Assembly (NCBI GenBank): GCA_938049225.1
Contig: CALICM010000051.1
Span: 62,001 to 126,000 of the forward strand
Source: an uncultured Paracoccaceae bacterium
GTDB lineage: Bacteria; Pseudomonadota; Alphaproteobacteria; Rhodobacterales; Rhodobacteraceae
DNA length: 64,000 nucleotides
Reading direction: 5' to 3'
The notes beneath the pieces were generated by a model. That model did not search any database. It worked only from the letters and a program-made list of their open reading frames with translations, and was not told where the DNA came from. Positions 36,403-45,025 of the stretch are shown here, piece by piece (the first letter of the stretch is position 1; every line of letters starts with the position of its first letter). The position numbers and the translations under genes are program-made.

Positions 36403-36790
36403 ATGCCCAAACTCACCGAGACATTTGCCAAGAAGTTGGCCCACGCCAGAGCCCGGACCGACAAGCATTGGGATGCTGAGATCAAGGGGCTAAAGCGTTT
36501 CGCCTTAAACTTGAATCACTTAACGCTGCCAAAAATCATAAATTTCAACGCGTTAGGTGATGAGAGTTGCCTCAAGTTAAAGTCGAAACGCTTTAAAGCG
36601 ACACCATGAGATCCTAGCCCCTCTGCGCTCGCTTAGCCAACACTGGGTGTTCCCGCCCCCAAAAGTCTGCCTCGGGCCACGTCAACGGACCGGAAAAGTT
36701 CAAGTGGAGCCCGGATGCGCACCACAGAACTTTTGCAACCGTTGCCATGGAGGCCGGTGTGCTTGAGGAGATCGTCGGGGCGGCTACGAC
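36403..36790 (+). pseudogene. Decayed tyrosine-recombinase (integrase) gene
   Basis: The frame from the ATG at 36403 starts MPKLTETFAKKLAHARARTD and continues KHWDAEIKGL, which looks like the N-terminus of a phage/island integrase of the DUF4102-type group. After copy 2 of the palindromic repeat, a frame reads LSQHWVFP. After a one-base shift near 36655 it reads SPDAHHRTFATVAMEAGVL then EEIVG, which resembles the catalytic HxxR region and C-terminus of the same family. Most of the middle is missing. The gene is therefore dead. It sits against the end of paaX and suggests that a mobile island once ended here. No tRNA or attachment site is visible nearby. Confidence 0.65.
36491..36595. repeat. 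Palindromic ~105-bp intergenic repeat, copy 2
   Basis: This copy begins TAAAGCGTTTCGCCTTAAAC and ends GTCGAAACGCTTTA, with the same internal GCGTTAGGTGATGAGA and the ATCATAAATTTCAACGCG core as copy 1 at 31141-31247. It interrupts the integrase remnant between its N-terminal and C-terminal parts. Same orientation as copy 1. Confidence 0.85.
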
Positions 36791-36833
36791 ACCGACCATG
36801 CAATGGGCAGCGATGACCCGGCGAACCTCGAGG

Positions 36834-37544
36834 TTATCCGCCTCTAAAAAGTGACGTCACAGCAGTATGGCATTTGGCTAGGACGCCGTCAGGCAACAGG
36901 CTGATATGTGCCCAACTGCCAAGGCGCAGGGCCAGTCTGCGCCACTGGTGCAAGACCAGAAGGCGCAGACACATTGCGTCGAGGTCCGACATGTCTTGCT
37001 CGGTCATTGAAACGAGCTGCAAGACATCCACCAGCGCTGCCGCGTTTTGCAAGAGGTGTTGTGGGACCAGCCGATCCTCGATCCATGGCGGAATGCCCGG
37101 GTGTTGCGGCGCGAGGATCAGGGTTCCCTCGAGTTTATCTGCCAATTCAATCGGTGCAATCAATAGATCCTTGCTGATCGGGATGGCTGCTGCATGCTCT
37201 GCGCCTTCGCGGATCAAATGAAATTGCCAGCCTTGTGGAAATTTCAAGTCTTGTCGGTAGACGTCTTTTGCTGCGGCTTGTGTTTCACGAAGACCCTTGG
37301 ACGAAAGCTGATAAACGGCCGTTCGTCCCTGCTTTTCCGCGTCGATCCAGCCATCAGCCTTAAGTCTGTGTAGGGCGACACGGATCGCCTCTGGTTTAAT
37401 TCCCAAATGTCCGAGGATCTCTCTGATCTGGTTGCCGGTCATATGGTCGCCGTCAAAGTCGCCGAACAAAGTGACGATCACAGACCAGGTCTTGAGAGCC
37501 TCAAGATCCAGCATTTTTTTGACGAGAGGGTGAAGGGGCTGCAC
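36834..37544 (-). CDS. paaX: PaaX-type transcriptional repressor of phenylacetate genes
   Basis: The 236-residue protein matches PaaX, a repressor released by phenylacetyl-CoA. The N-terminal winged helix (TGNQIREILGHLGIKPEAIR then VALHRLKADGWI) and the middle PaaX domain are clear. The C-terminal CLRLLVLHQWRRLALRLG is also typical. It lies 74 bases downstream of paaZ on the same strand. Its last residues (after CHTAVTSLF) overlap the integrase remnant and may be slightly altered. It probably controls part of this catabolic region. Confidence 0.93.
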   Translation of the reverse strand: MQPLHPLVKKMLDLEALKTWSVIVTLFGDFDGDHMTGNQIREILGHLGIKPEAIRVALHRLKADGWIDAEKQGRTAVYQLSSKGLRETQAAAKDVYRQDLKFPQGWQFHLIREGAEHAAAIPISKDLLIAPIELADKLEGTLILAPQHPGIPPWIEDRLVPQHLLQNAAALVDVLQLVSMTEQDMSDLDAMCLRLLVLHQWRRLALRLGSWAHISLLPDGVLAKCHTAVTSLFRGG

Positions 37545-37618
37545 TTATTTGGCCGGATATTGGGAACTTACAAAGACCCTAACATATTGTATTCCGGCCT
37601 GCCTATGCTTCGCACCTC

Positions 37619-39649
37619 TCAATAGGCGTTCATCGTCAAAAGCTCGTATTCGGCGACCTGCTCATCGGTCTGATTGGTCAATTTCACATGCCAACGAATT
37701 TCACCGTATTCTTCATTGCGCGGTGTTTTGTGTTTAACGCTGAGGCGCACCTTGATGCTGTCACCCGCCTCAACCGGTTTCATGAACCGCAGATTGTCGA
37801 GACCGGTATTTGCGAGCACCGGACCTTCGTTCGGCTCCACGAAAAGCCCTGCGGCAAAGCTGAGCAAAAGATACCCATGCGCGACACGACCCGGGAAGAA
37901 TGGATTTCGTTTCGCCGCAGCGTCATCCATGTGGGCATAGAACGTGTCGCCAGTGAATTCAGCGAAATGTTCAATGTCATCGAGGCTGATCTTGCGCTCT
38001 TTGCTGCTGAACGTTTCCCCGATCTCAAGGTCATGAAAGCGACGGGTGAATGGATGGTCAGCGTTGTTAGTTTCACGGGCTCCGGGTACCCACTTGTTCC
38101 CAATCGCTGTCAGAATGTTCGGACTGCCTTGAATGGCGGTCCGTTGCATGTAGTGCATCACACCGCGCATTCCGCCCATTTCCTCGCCGCCGCCAGCGCG
38201 TCCCGGACCGCCATGAACCATATGCGGCAGGGGAGAGCCATGACCGGTACTTTCCTTCATGCTGTCTCGGTTATTGAAATATAGCCGTCCGTGGAAGGCG
38301 CCCGCGCCCATAGCCACGTCGCGGGCCACTTGCAGGTCGTGGGTGATGACGGAGGCGACGAGACTTCCCTGTCCCTTATTCACAAGAGCCACGGCGTGAT
38401 CAACGTCGTCATAGGGCATGACTGTGGATACCGGGCCGAAAGCTTCGACTTCGTGGACACTGATTGCGGTGTCGGGAGTGGCGCAGTGAAACAGCATCGG
38501 CGGAAGAAAAGCACCTTCTTCGGCGCTTGCCCCATGTACGGTGAAATTGTCGGGGTCGCCGAAGACACGCTCAGCCTCGTTGCCTATGGTTGCTGCCTTT
38601 TCCAGAACGTCAGCGCGTTGTGCTGCAGAGACAAGTGCGCCCATGCGGGTGGCCGCGTCCGTTGGGTCACCGATTGTTATCTTCGACAGACTCGTCTGAA
38701 GCGCCTCTAGGACGGCCGTGACATAGCGATCTGGCGCGAATATCCGGCGGATCGCCGTGCATTTCTGACCGGCCTTGGCGGTCATTTCGCGCGTGACTTC
38801 TTTAATGAATAGGTCAAATTCAGGTGTGTCGGGCGTGGCATCGGGCCCAAGGATCGACGCGTTCAAGCTGTCTTGTTCCGCAATGAAGCGGATCGAATTG
38901 GCCAGAATATGGGGTTGCGACCGCAGCATGAGCGCTGTGGTGGCCGAGCCTGTAAAGCTGACCACGTCCTGGCTCGTCAGCTGGTCCAGCATGTCGCCCA
39001 AACCACCCGCCACAAGTTGCAGCGCGCCTTTGGGCAGAATGCCGCATTCGATCATGATCTGCACCGCCAGCTCGGTCACGTAACAGCTGGCGGTCGCCGG
39101 TTTTACAATCGCAGGCATCCCGGCGAGCAAGGTAGGCGCCAGCTTTTCCAGCATGCCCCAGACCGGGAAATTGAACGCGTTGATATGAACCGCAACACCC
39201 TGCAGGGATGTGCAAATGTGCTGACCAAGAAACGTGCCCTGGCGCGAGAGCTGTTCGACCGCACCATCCAGATAAACAGTGTCGTCCGGCATTTCCCGGC
39301 GCCCTTTAGAAGCGAAAACCAGCATTGTGCCGATGCCGCCGTCGATGTCGATCAGGTGATCTTTCTGCGTGGCACCGGTGGCAAACGAGATATCATACAG
39401 CCGCTGTTTGTGCTCGCTAAGATGCAGGGCCAGCGCCTTCAGCATTTTGGCGCGTTGGTGAAACGTCATGGCACGAAGTGCCGGACCACCGACGTTTCGA
39501 GCGTGTTCCAGCATTGCGCTGGTGTCGAGCGCAGTACTTCCTGCTCGCGCGATGATCTCTCCGGTGACGGCCGAGTGGATAACACGCGCGCTGTCATCGG
39601 AACCAATCCATCGTCCGGCAGCAAAACTTTTCACGTCTTGGACTGTCAT
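37619..39649 (-). CDS. paaZ: PaaZ: oxepin-CoA hydrolase / semialdehyde dehydrogenase
   Basis: This 676-residue bifunctional enzyme opens the oxepin ring and oxidises the resulting aldehyde to 3-oxo-5,6-dehydrosuberyl-CoA in phenylacetate breakdown. The N-terminal aldehyde dehydrogenase domain (about residues 1-520) has the catalytic cysteine in AGQKCTAIRRIFAP. The C-terminal MaoC-like hydratase domain has FTGDTFYAHMD and PGRVAHGYLLLSF. The ATG at 39649 overlaps the stop of the upstream fused hydratase/dehydrogenase gene by four bases, so the two are translationally coupled. A longer frame to 39796 lies inside that gene. Confidence 0.96.
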   Translation of the reverse strand: MTVQDVKSFAAGRWIGSDDSARVIHSAVTGEIIARAGSTALDTSAMLEHARNVGGPALRAMTFHQRAKMLKALALHLSEHKQRLYDISFATGATQKDHLIDIDGGIGTMLVFASKGRREMPDDTVYLDGAVEQLSRQGTFLGQHICTSLQGVAVHINAFNFPVWGMLEKLAPTLLAGMPAIVKPATASCYVTELAVQIMIECGILPKGALQLVAGGLGDMLDQLTSQDVVSFTGSATTALMLRSQPHILANSIRFIAEQDSLNASILGPDATPDTPEFDLFIKEVTREMTAKAGQKCTAIRRIFAPDRYVTAVLEALQTSLSKITIGDPTDAATRMGALVSAAQRADVLEKAATIGNEAERVFGDPDNFTVHGASAEEGAFLPPMLFHCATPDTAISVHEVEAFGPVSTVMPYDDVDHAVALVNKGQGSLVASVITHDLQVARDVAMGAGAFHGRLYFNNRDSMKESTGHGSPLPHMVHGGPGRAGGGEEMGGMRGVMHYMQRTAIQGSPNILTAIGNKWVPGARETNNADHPFTRRFHDLEIGETFSSKERKISLDDIEHFAEFTGDTFYAHMDDAAAKRNPFFPGRVAHGYLLLSFAAGLFVEPNEGPVLANTGLDNLRFMKPVEAGDSIKVRLSVKHKTPRNEEYGEIRWHVKLTNQTDEQVAEYELLTMNAY

Positions 39650-41682
39650 TCTGTCACCTTTGATTGTGAGTTTGGGTTCGAATACCGGGCTGCGCGGCGC
39701 CAGGAGCCGGGGCTCGCCTGTTCCATAGTGTCGAGTGTCTGTCGCAGTATTTTTGCGCCAACCGTTTCCGCCCAATGCATCGGCCCGCCGCGCCAACGCG
39801 GAAAGCCGTAGCCTGCGGTCTTCACGACATCCACGGTAGCGTCGCTGTCAGCTATGCCTTCCTCGACAATCCGCGCGCCTTCATTCGCCATGGCGGTCAT
39901 GAGTTGCATTTGAATGTTTTCCGGCGTTAGCGCTGATCGAACAATGCCAGCCTCGGCGCTGTAACCCGCGATCAACGTCTCGACCCATGGGTCGCGCTGC
40001 GGGGTTTTGTCGTCGGGTTTGTAGCGATACCAACCCGCTCCGCTTCGCCGCCCAAAGCGACCTTCGGCGCACAATCGATCCGAGACGGGAATGTAACGCT
40101 CATGCGGATCACGCGTCGCGTCCTGACGCCTGCGATTGGCGTCGGCGATTTGCAGGCCAGCCTGATCCTGAGCTTCAAACGGTCCCATAGCCATACCGAA
40201 GGCCCGCATGGCGTTGTCTACCTGATGCGGCAGGGCCCCATCAGCCAACAAATACTCTGCTGCTCGGCGGTAGGCCGCCAGGATGCGGTTGCCGATAAAA
40301 CCATCACAAACACCTGCCAAGACAGGTGTTTTGCGCAGACCCTTTGCAAAGGCAAAGCCGGTCGCGAGTGTCGCATCGCTGGCGGCCTCGGTGCGAATGA
40401 CCTCGACCAGTTTCATGATATGTGCGGGCGAGAAGAAATGCAGGCCAAGGCACCGGTCGGGATGCGGTGTGTCTGCGAAGATGTCGTTTGGATTCAGGTA
40501 GGACGTGTTGGTGGCAAGAAGCGCATCCGGACGCATAACGCGGGACAATTCAGCAAAGACGGCTTGCTTGGTCTCCAGATCTTCGAAGACGGCTTCGATG
40601 GCCAGGTCGGCTTTGGTGGCGTCTTTGTAACCGTCCGAAGTCTGAAAGGCCTTCAAACGGTCGCGGAACTGTGCCTCGCTCACTTTGCCGCGCTCTAACG
40701 CGCCGAGCATCAGGGATTGGACGGTCTCTGTTGCGGTTTGGGCTGCCTCTGTATCCCGTTCGATGATGCGCACTTGATGTCCTGTGTTGAGGCAAGCCGC
40801 GGCAATGCCGCACCCCATCAAGCCGCCGCCAACAATGGCAACTTCCCTGATTGTGCCGGCTGGGGCATCTCGCAAAATCGCGGGACGACTGACGGTGCGT
40901 TCGGCAAAGAAGATGTGCCGAAGCGCGCGGCTCTCTTCAGATTGGCGTAGCTCCAGATGCAGCGCGCGTTCCTTGGGCTGAGACAGCTCGTAGGGGGCCG
41001 CGGTCCATTGCAACGCGGTGAGGTTGTGAAGTGGCGCGGCGCGACCCTTTGCAAGCCGGCGCACTTGTTCGCTGAACGCATCCAAGTCCTCGATGGACGG
41101 CGCATCGCGTTTGGAAACTGGTGTGAAGGGGCGGCCAATATAGTCTTGAACGTTTGCAGCGGGATCATCGGAAATCGCATCGATTGCACCCATCTCCAAA
41201 AGATCTTCGGCGCGCTTCAACTGTCCCAAACAGGCCATTTCGATCGATGTCTGCCACCCCAAAATCCGTGGCACACGCTGCGTGCCGCCCGCACCCGGAA
41301 TGAGCCCCATGTTCACCTCGGGCATGCCGAACTGGGTGCCCGGTTTTGCGACCCGATAAGCGCATGCCATGGCAATTTCAAAACCGCCACCTAGAACCGA
41401 GCCATGCAGAACCGCCAAGAAGGGAACCCGGCTGGCCTCGATCGCATCAACAACAACCGGTAGATGCGGCGGCTGAGGTGGGGCGTCGAACTCGGACATG
41501 TCACCACCCGCAACGAATGTCTTTCCGGCGCATTGCAGCACTGCCAGATCGCAACCCTTTACCGTTTCGACAGCCTGCAGAAGGTCTGCGCGGACCGCCG
41601 TCGAAGTCGCATTCACGGGGGGATTCTCAATCGTCACCCAGGCGATGGAGCCTTTGATTTCAACCGAGACAGGAGAGGACAT
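39646..41682 (-). CDS. Fused enoyl-CoA hydratase / 3-hydroxyacyl-CoA dehydrogenase (PaaF+PaaH role)
   Basis: The 678-residue protein is a FadB/FadJ-like fusion. The N-terminal crotonase domain has VLHGSVLGGGFEIAMACAYR and EVNMGLIPGAGGTQRVPR with the catalytic glutamates. The NAD-binding dehydrogenase domain starts near residue 290 with VAIVGGGLMGCGIAAACL and has LGLHFFSPAHIMKLVEV. The C-terminal dehydrogenase domain has GYGFPRWRGGPMHWA. In phenylacetate degradation these steps are usually done by separate PaaF and PaaH; neither is present as a single gene here, so this fusion probably does both on 2,3-dehydroadipyl-CoA. It is divergent from paaG and coupled to paaZ. A general beta-oxidation role is the alternative. 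Confidence 0.9.
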   Translation of the reverse strand: MSSPVSVEIKGSIAWVTIENPPVNATSTAVRADLLQAVETVKGCDLAVLQCAGKTFVAGGDMSEFDAPPQPPHLPVVVDAIEASRVPFLAVLHGSVLGGGFEIAMACAYRVAKPGTQFGMPEVNMGLIPGAGGTQRVPRILGWQTSIEMACLGQLKRAEDLLEMGAIDAISDDPAANVQDYIGRPFTPVSKRDAPSIEDLDAFSEQVRRLAKGRAAPLHNLTALQWTAAPYELSQPKERALHLELRQSEESRALRHIFFAERTVSRPAILRDAPAGTIREVAIVGGGLMGCGIAAACLNTGHQVRIIERDTEAAQTATETVQSLMLGALERGKVSEAQFRDRLKAFQTSDGYKDATKADLAIEAVFEDLETKQAVFAELSRVMRPDALLATNTSYLNPNDIFADTPHPDRCLGLHFFSPAHIMKLVEVIRTEAASDATLATGFAFAKGLRKTPVLAGVCDGFIGNRILAAYRRAAEYLLADGALPHQVDNAMRAFGMAMGPFEAQDQAGLQIADANRRRQDATRDPHERYIPVSDRLCAEGRFGRRSGAGWYRYKPDDKTPQRDPWVETLIAGYSAEAGIVRSALTPENIQMQLMTAMANEGARIVEEGIADSDATVDVVKTAGYGFPRWRGGPMHWAETVGAKILRQTLDTMEQASPGSWRRAARYSNPNSQSKVTE

Positions 41683-41710
41683 GGCGCAACGAGATCCCAC
41701 AAACATTATT

Positions 41711-41726
41711 GACCAACCAGTCGGTT
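41711..41726. promoter_or_regulatory. Candidate TetR operator in the paaG / hydratase-dehydrogenase divergent promoter
   Basis: The imperfect palindrome GACCAACCAGTCGGTT lies midway between the two divergent genes and is followed by TATG. A closely similar site (GACTGACCGGTCGGTT) precedes the TRAP transporter genes at 44954. Both share TTGAC on the left and CGGTTTAT on the right. A TetR-family gene ends the paaG operon and is the likely binder. Confidence 0.65.
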
Positions 41727-41776
41727 TATGTATCTTTGAGTAAATCGACGAGCGAACAAATGCAAGGGAGCAAACA

Positions 41777-42562
41777 GTGTCAGACACGATTTTGGCAGAG
41801 GATCACGGCCAATGGGTCGAAGTGACGCTGAATCGTCCCGACAAGCTTAATAGCTTCAATGACGAGATGCATCTTGCCCTGCGCGAGACTTTGGAAACAG
41901 CCATCCAAGCTCAAAAGCGTGCGATCCTTTTGACCGGTGCCGGGCGTGGTTTTTGTGCGGGCCAAGATCTGGGGGACCGCGATCTGGCCAAGATGAATGG
42001 CCCGCCTGATCTAAGCCAGACCTTGACGACGTTCTGCAACCCTTTGGTCCGCCTGATCCGGGATGCAGAGATGCCGGTGATCTGCGCCGTCAATGGTGTC
42101 GCTGCAGGCGCAGGCGCCAATCTGGCGATGGCATGCGATATCGTTCTGGCGTCCGATGAGGCAAAGTTCATCCAGTCCTTTGCCCATGTCGGGCTTGTCC
42201 CGGATGCAGGCGGGACGTGGAACCTGACCCGACTTTTGGGGTCCGCACGCGCAAAGGCACTGTCGATGACAGGCGAGCCGGTCACAGCGGTTCAAGCGGC
42301 TGACTGGGGCATGATCTGGAAGGCCTGCCCTGCATCCGATCTTATGACCGACGCGCGTGCACTGGCCGAAAAGCTGGCTGCGGGCCCGGCCCTTGGCTTT
42401 GCGCATGTCAAGAAAGCCGTCCATGCCGCCGGGACCAACACGCTCGACGCGCAGCTTGAACTAGAGGCAGCGTATCAAAAAACTTGTGGTGCCTCAGCGG
42501 ACTATGCCGAGGGCGTCTCAGTCTTTCTGCAAAAACGCAAACCCGCGTTCGAAGGCACTTGA
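41777..42562 (+). CDS. paaG: PaaG: ring-1,2-epoxyphenylacetyl-CoA isomerase
   Basis: The 261-residue crotonase-family enzyme isomerises the epoxide of phenylacetyl-CoA to oxepin-CoA. The oxyanion-hole segments are GRGFCAGQDLGDRD and NGVAAGAGANLAMACDIV, and LVPDAGGTWNLTRLLG holds the catalytic acidic residue region, with Asp rather than Glu as usual in PaaG. Translation starts at GTG 41777, with AAGGGAG nine bases upstream. paaI begins two bases after its stop. Confidence 0.95.
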   Translation: MSDTILAEDHGQWVEVTLNRPDKLNSFNDEMHLALRETLETAIQAQKRAILLTGAGRGFCAGQDLGDRDLAKMNGPPDLSQTLTTFCNPLVRLIRDAEMPVICAVNGVAAGAGANLAMACDIVLASDEAKFIQSFAHVGLVPDAGGTWNLTRLLGSARAKALSMTGEPVTAVQAADWGMIWKACPASDLMTDARALAEKLAAGPALGFAHVKKAVHAAGTNTLDAQLELEAAYQKTCGASADYAEGVSVFLQKRKPAFEGT

Positions 42563-42564
42563 AT

Positions 42565-42990
42565 ATGACGCCAAAAGCCCGCGCCCAGAAATCTGCGGCT
42601 GCCATGTGGTCAAGCGACCAGGCCAGCGCATGGGTGGGGATGTCGCTTGATCAAGTCGACGAGGGGATGGCCATCTTGTCGCTGACAGTTGCTGAACATC
42701 ACACCAACGGTCTCGGAAATTGCCACGGTGGGATCATCTTTTCGCTGGCGGACAGTGCCTTTGCCTTTGCGTGCAACAGTCGCAATCAGGCAACCGTCGC
42801 ACAGCACAACTCAATCACATATATTGCCCCGGCGAAGCTTGGCGATACGCTGATCGCGACCGCGCGCGAGATCAGCCTGATCGGACGCAGCGGTATCTAT
42901 GATGTCAGCGTGAAAACAAAAGACGGCGCGTTGATTGCCGAATTTAGAGGGGGGTCGCGCAGCGTGCGTGGCACCTTGTTTGAGGAATAA
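42565..42990 (+). CDS. paaI: PaaI: hydroxyphenylacetyl-CoA thioesterase
   Basis: The 141-residue hotdog-fold thioesterase is thought to rescue CoA from dead-end phenylacetate intermediates. GNCHGGIIFSLADSAFAFACN contains the catalytic aspartate of the PaaI group, and the C-terminus ends with FRGGSRSVRGT. The ATG at 42565 follows paaG by two bases, so I prefer it to a longer frame from 42484 that lies inside paaG. paaK follows by three bases. Confidence 0.95.
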   Translation: MTPKARAQKSAAAMWSSDQASAWVGMSLDQVDEGMAILSLTVAEHHTNGLGNCHGGIIFSLADSAFAFACNSRNQATVAQHNSITYIAPAKLGDTLIATAREISLIGRSGIYDVSVKTKDGALIAEFRGGSRSVRGTLFEE

Positions 42991-42993
42991 GAC

Positions 42994-44304
42994 ATGAAAG
43001 ACCTGACGCCGAACCGTGATAGTCTTGACCCGATTGAGATCGCGTCAGTGGACGAGATTCGTTCGCTTCAACGTGCGCGGATGAAATGGTCTGTTCGGCA
43101 TGCTTATGACAACGTGCCGATGTACCGCGAACGGTTTGATGCGGCAGGCGTCCACCCGGATGATCTGCAAACCTTGGACGATCTGGCCAAGTTCCCGTTC
43201 ACGCACAAAGATGATTTGCGCGCCAACTATCCTTTCGGGCTTTTTGCTGTTCCGCGCGAACAAATCGTCCGGCTTCATGCCTCATCTGGAACAACGGGCA
43301 AACCAACCGTCGTCGGTTACACCCAAAACGACATAGATATGTGGTCCGACATGGTCGCAAGGTCGATGCGCGCCAGTGGCACGCGGCCCGGTGATGTGGC
43401 GCATATCGCTTACGGCTATGGACTTTTTACCGGTGGGCTGGGTGCCCATTATGGGGCCGAACGGCTTGGCTGCACCGTTGTCCCAGTGTCTGGCGGCATG
43501 ACCGAACGACAGGTGACCCTGATTGAAGACTTCAAGCCAAAGACGATCATGGTGACGCCGTCCTACATGCTGAACATTCTAGAGCAGTATCAGAAGGCGA
43601 GCATTGATCCTCGCGGGTCCTCGCTGGAGGTTGGCATATTCGGGGCCGAGCCCTGGACGAATGCAATGCGCGCCGAGGTGGAAGACGCTTTCGATATGCA
43701 CGCCGTAGACATTTACGGATTATCCGAGGTGTTGGGGCCGGGCGTGGCAAATGAGTGCGTAGAGAGCAAAGACGGTCTGCACATCTGGGAAGACCATTTC
43801 TATCCTGAGGTCATTGATCCCGAAACAGGTGCGGTTCTGCCCGATGGCGAGCTGGGGGAACTTGTTTTCACCACCATCACAAAAGAAGGCTTACCGATGA
43901 TCCGGTATCGCACCCGAGATCTGACGCGGCTTTTGCCGGGTACAGCCCGATCAATGCGGCGGATGGAAAAGATCACCGGGCGATCAGATGACATGATCAT
44001 TTTGCGCGGTGTGAATATTTTCCCCACGCAGATTGAAGAGCAGGTCTTGGCGATTCCTGAACTTGCCCCCTATTTCCAGATCACCCTGTCGCGCGATGGC
44101 CGTATGGACGCGATGGCTGTCCATGTTGAAGCAGCGCCGGGTTCTGAAAGCGACGCCGCCCGCGAAGCAGCTTCCGGTCTATTAACGAAAAAGATCAAGG
44201 ATGTAGTGGGGGTCTCGACACAGGTTCTCGTTGGCGAACCGGGCACGGTCGAGCGCAGTCAGGGCAAAGCCCGACGTGTGGTTGACGATCGCCCGAAGGA
44301 GTAA
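42994..44304 (+). CDS. paaK: PaaK: phenylacetate-CoA ligase
   Basis: The 436-residue adenylate-forming enzyme activates phenylacetate to phenylacetyl-CoA with ATP, the entry step of the pathway. The nucleotide loop HASSGTTGKPTVVGYT is near residue 92, YGLSEVLGPGVANEC near 240 and YRTRDLTRLLPG near 305. The C-terminal domain has RSDDMIILRGVNIFPTQIEE. It is in a tight operon with paaG and paaI and is followed by the TetR gene after five bases. Confidence 0.97.
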   Translation: MKDLTPNRDSLDPIEIASVDEIRSLQRARMKWSVRHAYDNVPMYRERFDAAGVHPDDLQTLDDLAKFPFTHKDDLRANYPFGLFAVPREQIVRLHASSGTTGKPTVVGYTQNDIDMWSDMVARSMRASGTRPGDVAHIAYGYGLFTGGLGAHYGAERLGCTVVPVSGGMTERQVTLIEDFKPKTIMVTPSYMLNILEQYQKASIDPRGSSLEVGIFGAEPWTNAMRAEVEDAFDMHAVDIYGLSEVLGPGVANECVESKDGLHIWEDHFYPEVIDPETGAVLPDGELGELVFTTITKEGLPMIRYRTRDLTRLLPGTARSMRRMEKITGRSDDMIILRGVNIFPTQIEEQVLAIPELAPYFQITLSRDGRMDAMAVHVEAAPGSESDAAREAASGLLTKKIKDVVGVSTQVLVGEPGTVERSQGKARRVVDDRPKE

Positions 44305-44309
44305 GGTGC

Positions 44310-44906
44310 ATGGTACGGTCAAAGGCAAAAGATCACGAAAGCAAGCGCCAGCACATCCTTGACGTGGCTGCAGAAGTGTTCGCCCGCGAGGGAATTGCCC
44401 GCGCCTCGATGAATGAGGTGGCGCGGGCGTGTGGGATCTCGAAGGCGAATATTTATCATTACTACGCCAGCAAGGATGATCTGATCTTCGACATCCTCGA
44501 CACGTATCTGTCGCAACTCAGGGATTGGCTGTGCGGAACCGAGCTTGACGGACAGAGCCCCACCGAACGGCTGCACACATTGACCCGGGAATTTCTACTG
44601 GCCTACGAGGGCATGGATAACGAGCATAAGATCCAAAGCGAGGGCTTACCGCTCCTGGCGTCCGACAAGCAGGATATCCTAAAGGGATATCAGCGGGATC
44701 TGGTCGGGCTGGTTTCGGAAACGCTGCAAAGCTGTGCCCCCGACATGCTTGGGGCTAACTCCGCCAAGCGTCGAGAGATTACCATGTCGGTCTTTGGTAT
44801 GTTGAACTGGTTCTACATGTGGAACCCCGGAGCCACGAAAGACAAGCGTATCGCATATGCTGCCACCATCGCTGATCTGACGCTTAGCGGACTAAGAAAG
44901 CCATAG
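44310..44906 (+). CDS. TetR-family regulator of the phenylacetate genes (PaaR-like)
   Basis: The 198-residue protein has a TetR N-terminal helix-turn-helix (ASMNEVARACGISKANIYHY then YASKDDLIFDILD) and a C-terminal ligand domain of the TetR_C_33/PaaR kind. It is the last gene of paaG-paaI-paaK. Matching palindromes before paaG and before the TRAP genes are its likely operators, which would make it control its own operon, the divergent fused-enzyme/paaZ genes and the transporter. Ligand is likely phenylacetyl-CoA, by analogy with PaaR of other bacteria. Confidence 0.9.
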   Translation: MVRSKAKDHESKRQHILDVAAEVFAREGIARASMNEVARACGISKANIYHYYASKDDLIFDILDTYLSQLRDWLCGTELDGQSPTERLHTLTREFLLAYEGMDNEHKIQSEGLPLLASDKQDILKGYQRDLVGLVSETLQSCAPDMLGANSAKRREITMSVFGMLNWFYMWNPGATKDKRIAYAATIADLTLSGLRKP

Positions 44907-44920
44907 GTCGAGTGACTGCT

Positions 44921-44948
44921 TGTTACAGCAAAGCGGAGGTTTGTAACA
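44921..44948. promoter_or_regulatory. Inverted repeat TGTTAC...GTAACA before the TRAP genes
   Basis: TGTTACAGCAA and TTTGTAACA face each other over 28 bases just upstream of the TetR-type operator. A related repeat with TGTTACGCAA arms lies upstream of paaJ at 54314-54350. The shared arms suggest one regulator, possibly PaaX, acting at both places. Confidence 0.45.
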
Positions 44949-44953
44949 TAATT

Positions 44954-44969
44954 GACTGACCGGTCGGTT
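44954..44969. promoter_or_regulatory. Candidate TetR operator before the TRAP transporter genes
   Basis: GACTGACCGGTCGGTT is a near-perfect palindrome centred on GACCGGTC. It is followed by TATATAG, which could be part of a -10 element, so a bound regulator would block transcription. It matches the site at 41711-41726. Confidence 0.7.
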
Positions 44970-45025
44970 TATATAGACTTCAAATGAATCGAGGGCGAGT
45001 CGGCCCTGCAAAATGGGAGGAAGAC

